Positions 58,943 through 64,000 of a DNA stretch of 64,000 nt are shown one piece after another. The number at the start of each line of letters is the position of its first letter. The stretch's first letter is position 1. A model generated the notes under the pieces. That model saw nothing but the letters and a program-made list of their open reading frames with translations, ran no database searches and was not told the origin of the DNA. Origin of the DNA: Fagopyrum homotropicum (lineage: Eukaryota > Streptophyta > Magnoliopsida > Caryophyllales > Polygonaceae); contig BSWB01000004.1 in assembly GCA_033239125.1 (NCBI GenBank), positions 119,359,235-119,423,234 on the forward strand, written 5' to 3'. The translations under genes and the position numbers were made by a program.

Positions 58943-59892
58943 AGGAGAACTTGAGCTTTCTTCCGATTCATATTGTGGACTTGTTGGTTGTGAGTTACTT
59001 GAGCATAAGTCGTTGACTTAGCTTTTGATCTTGTAACTGAACCATCACAAGACACAACTTGAGCCTCTTGCAAGACTGAGCTTTTAGAAATACGAACACT
59101 TCTTTCTCTCTTTTGAGTTTTAGAAGTTTCTTCAATCACTTCATTCTCATTTGAATTTTTCTTGACCCGTGAGTGTTTGTTGATTTTAAGCTTTGGATCT
59201 TTTGGTTGATTACCCTCCTCGGAATAAGAAGTCATGTAGACTTGCACAAATTTGTCCAATGTGATAGGAGTTGACCCTACAAGAATTTGGCTTGCGGTAG
59301 TCATTGGATAATTATCCATTGCATGCTTTGAGTTTAAAAGCTCTTTTGCAGCTTCACAAAGGATTGCGTTGGCTTGTTTTAGAGCCGGTGAGGAAGCTAG
59401 TTTACGAAGCTGTCCAGTGTTACGACGGGAACCATTCTTGCGTCCCCTCCTTTTCCGAGACTTATCCACCTTCTTAAGAGTGTTTTCAGTAGGAATAGCA
59501 ACAGGAGCAACATTCTTCTTAATGACTCGAATGATTGGCCTTGGGACAACCCTAGCGGAAGGCTTTGTGCCATTAAAGCTAGGAGAATTGTCATGTCCAA
59601 CTTTGACATAAGCATGTTTCCCATTGTTGAACTTGTTGTTGGGCTTTATGCCCCCATGTCCCAAAAGAGCCATGGACGACTTCGGAGTTGCATATTCCTC
59701 CAAACCTTGAAGACTCTTGAAAGAGTTCTTCAAAGGGATTTCAGCATAGATCGCATTAGGAGCAATGTCAAACACAACTTCAAACGACTTGCAGCGGAGC
59801 CATCGTCCTCCTTGGATGACGAAGGTAGCCGGGAGTTCATTGAAGTTCACAATCGCCCTTGACGCCAATTCCTTGCAATCAAATAAGATCAA
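58861..59892 (-). CDS. Element D additional first ORF, 343 codons
   Basis: An uninterrupted frame from ATG 59892, just inside the primer site, ending at 58861 and overlapping gag's start in another frame. The N-terminal 60 residues look like a folded domain (ATFVIQGGRWLRCKSFEVVF, then AEIPLKNSFKSLQGLEEY); the rest is basic and low in complexity, with KSRKRRGRKNGSRR. Some Tat-lineage elements, such as Ogre-type ones, carry an extra ORF upstream of gag, which this matches in position. I do not know the function. It is the longest intact frame in element D. Confidence 0.6.
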   Translation of the reverse strand: MILFDCKELASRAIVNFNELPATFVIQGGRWLRCKSFEVVFDIAPNAIYAEIPLKNSFKSLQGLEEYATPKSSMALLGHGGIKPNNKFNNGKHAYVKVGHDNSPSFNGTKPSARVVPRPIIRVIKKNVAPVAIPTENTLKKVDKSRKRRGRKNGSRRNTGQLRKLASSPALKQANAILCEAAKELLNSKHAMDNYPMTTASQILVGSTPITLDKFVQVYMTSYSEEGNQPKDPKLKINKHSRVKKNSNENEVIEETSKTQKRERSVRISKSSVLQEAQVVSCDGSVTRSKAKSTTYAQVTHNQQVHNMNRKKAQVLLCMEIYLLYSKRRNFHKFLQRKEQRKL

Positions 59893-59933
59893 ACATTAGT
59901 ATATGTATAACTTAGATATGAAAAGAAAGAAAA

Positions 59934-59952
59934 GGTCCCACTGAGCGTGCCA
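59934..59952 (-). promoter_or_regulatory. Probable primer binding site of element D
   Basis: The minus strand reads TGGCACGCTCAGTGGGACC six bases after the LTR end, at the same offset and after the same T-run as the primer site of H. It starts with TGG as required by a tRNA CCA end. I cannot name the tRNA. Confidence 0.7.
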
Positions 59953-59958
59953 AAAATA

Positions 59959-62900
59959 TGTTGAGTAAAAATGTACACAATTTTACAAAACACATTTTAT
60001 GTTTTATTCGAATACAAATTTACAAAACACATTTTATTTATTTTTTTATTTGAGTTCAAACCTCTCTTTTTGACCTTTTGATTCTAAGTTATATAAATAC
60101 CGATATTTGATTGGTTTTAGTGATTTGGACTGCACCCGTTTTTGGACGGGTTGCCTACGTACCTCTTTAAAGAGGATCAAGTCTCACGTAGTTCCGTGCG
60201 GTGTTTTCATTCATCAGAGAATCAAAGTCCAAACCCACCTTCTAGGAAGGGTTACCTAGACGATGACTCAACTATCATTTGCATGACATTTATATCTCGA
60301 TCATGCATCAAAGGATTAAATTAAACCCAACTTCTAGGAAGGGTTGCTTAATTTATCCCTTCTATCACGTACATAATCAAGAACAGTGATAGGCTATTTT
60401 ATTTTATTTTATTTTATTTTAAAACTTGTGACTGAATTCGGTTCTTAATTTACCAAATTTCCTACGTATTCTTCATTAGGAATCAAGTCGTACGTAGTTC
60501 TTAAATAATTGGATGTTTTTTTGTGGTTAAACTCGACGAGCGGATGCTTTATATTGAGTTCATGAAAACTTGGTGTATTTTGATTTTACGTCCAAGATTT
60601 ATATCAAAGTTTACTTTATCCGAACAGGTCGACTGAATCTAATTTAATTTCATATCGGATTTCCTACATAGCTCGGAAAGAGTATCAAGTCATAACGTAG
60701 TTCTACCTGAAAAGATATGTGGTTTTGATTTTTTTTATTTGCGACTGTACTCGATAATATGTCGAGCTCCCTACGTAACCATTTGAGTGGCACAAGTCTT
60801 TACGTAGTTCTACATTAATATTTAGTAAAGATACATTTGATTTACGTCCAATATTTGTATCAAAGTTTACTTTATCCGGACGGGTCGACTGAATCCAATG
60901 TTATTTCATATCGGATTTCCTACGTAGCTCAAAACGAGCATCAAGTCGTAAGGATGATTAATTACGATAAATAATCGTACATTTATGATCCTAATTATAA
61001 TATTTTGTCTTAATGGGGTCATTTTTGTAAAATAACATATTTATGGGTTATCTTTTATAAAATTTAATTTTTGTGGGTTTATTTTGTAAATAAATCAATA
61101 GTTGAATTGGAACGAACACCTTTCCACGTAAATCAATTTTACAACATTAATCTACTTTGTTTTTCTTTTCTTCTTTTTTGTTTATCAAACAAAAATGATA
61201 TGGGTCCCAATATTCATTTGATTACTCTCTCTCCTACTTTCTTCTTTTCTTTGTTTCTCTTACTTTGTTGTCTTCCACAGAAAAGCATTTTATACGGATC
61301 ATTGACAAAGTTATACAACTTATACTTGAAGTCTTTTAAAAGACAGATTTGAAGAAGCATGGGAGTTTATTTACAAATGGATCAAGATTGTTGGAGAGAA
61401 CCAAAGAAGAAGGCCATAGACATGAAACGCATTTTTGTAGCAACATTTGAGAGTATTGTAACAATCGAAAGTAGTTACTTCCAATATGATCACAAGTCGG
61501 TGTAGTGGTCGAAAGTAAGCACTTTCGATCCAGCTACGAGTCGATGTAGTGATCGAAAGTAGAAACTTTCGGTACGATTATGGCAATTAGCGTCTATTTG
61601 ATCCTTCAACTTGGAGGTGTCAATGAATAAAACAATTTTCTTGGGTTTATTTTTGTAAACCCCAAACGTGACTTGTGATAATCAAAAGTTTTGATCATGT
61701 AAAGATGATGTTTGACTTATTTCATTTGCCTTTTATTAGCATAATGTAGTTCCTTCTAACCCCCAATTTGAATATTTCCTTCTTTTTTTTTGTTGTTGCA
61801 GTAAACGTATGTTTGCAACTTAGTAAAATGAAGAAAGAAGAAGACTTCTTTATTGTTATTTTATAGCAAAGAAAATAGGAGCTAAAAAATAGAGTAATTA
61901 ATAACCCCTATAACTTCTCCACCTTTCACATTGTACACTTGACACATTTTACCCATTTACTTCTTATTTTCTTTTATTTGTTCTTTTATTTGTTTTCTTT
62001 CTCTTCTTCTTTTCATTTCTCTGTAACTTAATACTCTCTTCATCTCCTTGTCTCTTGCAGCAAGCGACCGGAGCAAATATGAAATGGAAAAGCTTTAAAC
62101 CGATATCGCAAGATCTAAAGAAGTGAAGTGTGAGATGGTGAAGATTCGCTCTCGACTCCGAAGAAAAGAAGAGAAGTGTAAGAACTCCGTGTTTGGGCTT
62201 GAATCGATTTTGAGATCGTTCCTAGAGTTTGGATCTTTGTTAGACCGCTGCTTTGTGTTTGTATTTTGTGAAGAAGAACAAAAATTCCGTTATATATTTT
62301 GAAACTGAGATCGAAATCAGATCGAAGTTGATTTCGATCTACATGTGGTTATAGGGGCAAAAAAATTATCTTTCAATCCCACTACGATCTCTGTCGCAAT
62401 AGTGAAACCATTTGGTTTCAAACTAATATGCGATTTGATTCCGATCGAAGCCTTTCTTTTGAGATGCTAAGGCTTCTTCGTCTCCATCGGGGTACTTCAT
62501 TTCCGGTTGATGTTCTTCCATTGCTCCTCTTTTTGTAGATGGCTAGAAAGAAGACCCTCCTCATACTCTCCATGTACAAATTGAAAAAAGGCTAGTTTGA
62601 GAATTGGAGGCTCATCTTCTTACAAAAAAAAAAAAATGGAGCCTCCTCTCTCTGTATTTTGTTTTGCTCTTTCTTCTTTTTTCTTGCTCCAGGTTAGCCT
62701 CCCTTTTTTTTTTATTTTAAAAGTCCTCTTCTCCATTTATACTTCAATTGAAGAAAAGTTACGGTGGTTTAGAGAAGTTATACCCATTAACCTCCCACTA
62801 ACCTTTTTCTTTTATATAACTTTTTCTTTATCAAGTATATTTGTATTCAACTTGATAGAGAATGACTTTTTTATATTTTAATCTTTTTATTAATTTAGTA

Positions 62901-63151
62901 TATTATTAGCTAATTAGTATAATTATCTTTCATACTAAATTGATACATATTAGGAGTAGGCTAAGTTTAAACTATAATATTTAAAGATTTAGATTAAGAC
63001 TCAATGTCTGTGACACATTTTGTTTTGTATACATAAAAAAAATGTTTGTAACTTTGATGATAAAATTTTAGCTTCATGCGAAATTTTGAGTAATCAATTG
63101 ATTTTTTTTAATTTCATCAATTTTAAGATTTGCAAAATTTTACCCCAAACA
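59959..63151 (-). repeat. Element D right (5') LTR, uninterrupted
   Basis: 3193 bp, TGTTGAG to CCAAACA on the plus strand. It holds four TACGTA hairpin units and most of a fifth (60917-60945, missing its final arm), and a pair of GTCG(A/G)TGTAGTG(A/G)TCGAAAGTA segments near 61495-61562 that are also in the left LTR. It supplies the empty site that proves the insertion of E. Confidence 0.93.
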
Positions 63152-64000
63152 AGTACCAATATTGAAACTAATGGGTTACCGAGTCCGGCACCGGTGCTGG
63201 AAGATGATAATCATTGTATGGCCCGTGTATGATGATTGCTAGAAGGAATAAACATGAGAAAGAAATGTCTACTCAAGCAAGGAAGTTAGGGCAACTTCCT
63301 AATCCGAACGGGTCATAGAATAAAAGTTTACAAGGAAAGAATTTGCAAGGTAAAGGAAAGAATATTGTTTACCTGGAGAAGGCGATCGCTCCGAAAAATG
63401 GATCAGCTCACGTGGGCCCATCACATTTGGCCCAAAAGAAACAAACCCCCTCAATCATTATGACTGATTCTTATAAGAGTAAGGCCCATCAACGTGTGGA
63501 AAGCATTATAATGGAGATCAAGCCTAATACACCAATTGAGAAGTCTGAAGAAAGAGATGTGCACCCCTCGACTAGTAAACCTAATAACAAAGTTATGGAG
63601 AATCCCACATTTTAAGCCACTGCTGAAGAGGGATCATCAAATAAGTCAATAGAAAATGCGAAGAAGTTACATCTTAAGATGAAAAATGAAGCGAGACGAG
63701 CATCTCGGAGAACCAAGAAAGCGGAAGAAGTGAGCCAAACGCCAGGTGTGCCTAAGAGACAAAGACAAGGGGATCCCTTACTCAACTCTTCTCAACATTC
63801 TGGAATTATCCCAGTGACTACGTCCCTGGGCTCTAGGTTGGCTTCACAGGTTGAGAAATATATGGGACCTGACACCAGTTTTAATCCGACTAGAATCCCT
63901 CAAGATCAACATGGAGATTGTCTGACAGGAGATTCTTCAACTCAAAAGATGATCCTGAGCAATAAAGCGAAAGAAGCGAGTACAAGTAGCACCCAAAATG
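63152..64000 (+). pseudogene. LINE ORF1, continuation after element D
   Basis: The frame from 12177 resumes at AGTAC and continues to a TGA at 63232; a frameshifted segment then gives YGPCMMIARRNK, the block where LINE ORF1 proteins have YGPWM. After a TAG the frame continues (63343-63615 and beyond) as a Lys/Ser-rich, low-complexity tail with several stops. The window ends inside it. No endonuclease or reverse transcriptase is reached. Confidence 0.75.

Overview
This window is a plant nuclear heterochromatin-type sequence, most likely from a eudicot with a large genome. I see no host gene, no bacterial feature and no tRNA or rRNA gene. Nearly every base belongs to a transposable element, and most coding stretches are broken by stops and frameshifts. 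Lineage evidence is the element families themselves: Ty3/gypsy elements of Athila type and probable chromovirus (Tekay/Del-like) type, a gag-protease-only Ty3/gypsy element, a plant LINE with a DUF4283-type ORF1, and a Mutator-like element (MULE) carrying a plant mobile domain gene.

The layout is a deep nest, most of it anchored by target-site duplications. Outermost is LTR C (10197 to about 11571), cut by a LINE running from about 11572 past the right edge. Inside the LINE sits element D (12178-63151, minus). Inside D's left LTR sits element E (13082-51339, minus, duplication ACTTT). E's right LTR (19011-51339) received element F (19439-28794, minus, duplication GTTAT) and a MULE (30254-50050, duplication ATAAAAAC). 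Inside the MULE sits Athila-type element H (34611-46732, minus). Left of this stack are tandem, partly deleted chromovirus pieces (1120-9997), one holding an Athila-type solo LTR (2797-4511, duplication ATTAC), and a partial related LTR (1-1119).

The most distinctive object is the MULE. On the plus strand it encodes a multi-exon transposase (FAR1-like DNA-binding region, DDE core, SWIM-like finger) fused to an OTU-type cysteine protease domain. On the minus strand it has a convergent multi-exon plant mobile domain gene with an acidic repeat tail. Its long terminal inverted repeats continue into an array of small hairpins built on ACTACGC/GCGTAGT. Both genes are now inactivated, and H physically splits the mobile domain gene.

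Other recurrent signals are: a CCACGGCCGTGG palindrome family scattered through H and its solo LTR; a hairpin carrying a perfect 5' splice-site consensus (GTAAGT) in every chromovirus-type LTR of the window; a TACGTA-bounded hairpin repeated along D's LTR; and an excess of premature TAG codons that look like CAG-to-TAG changes, as expected from decay of methylated CHG sites. All functions are inferred from motifs read by eye; no database search was run.
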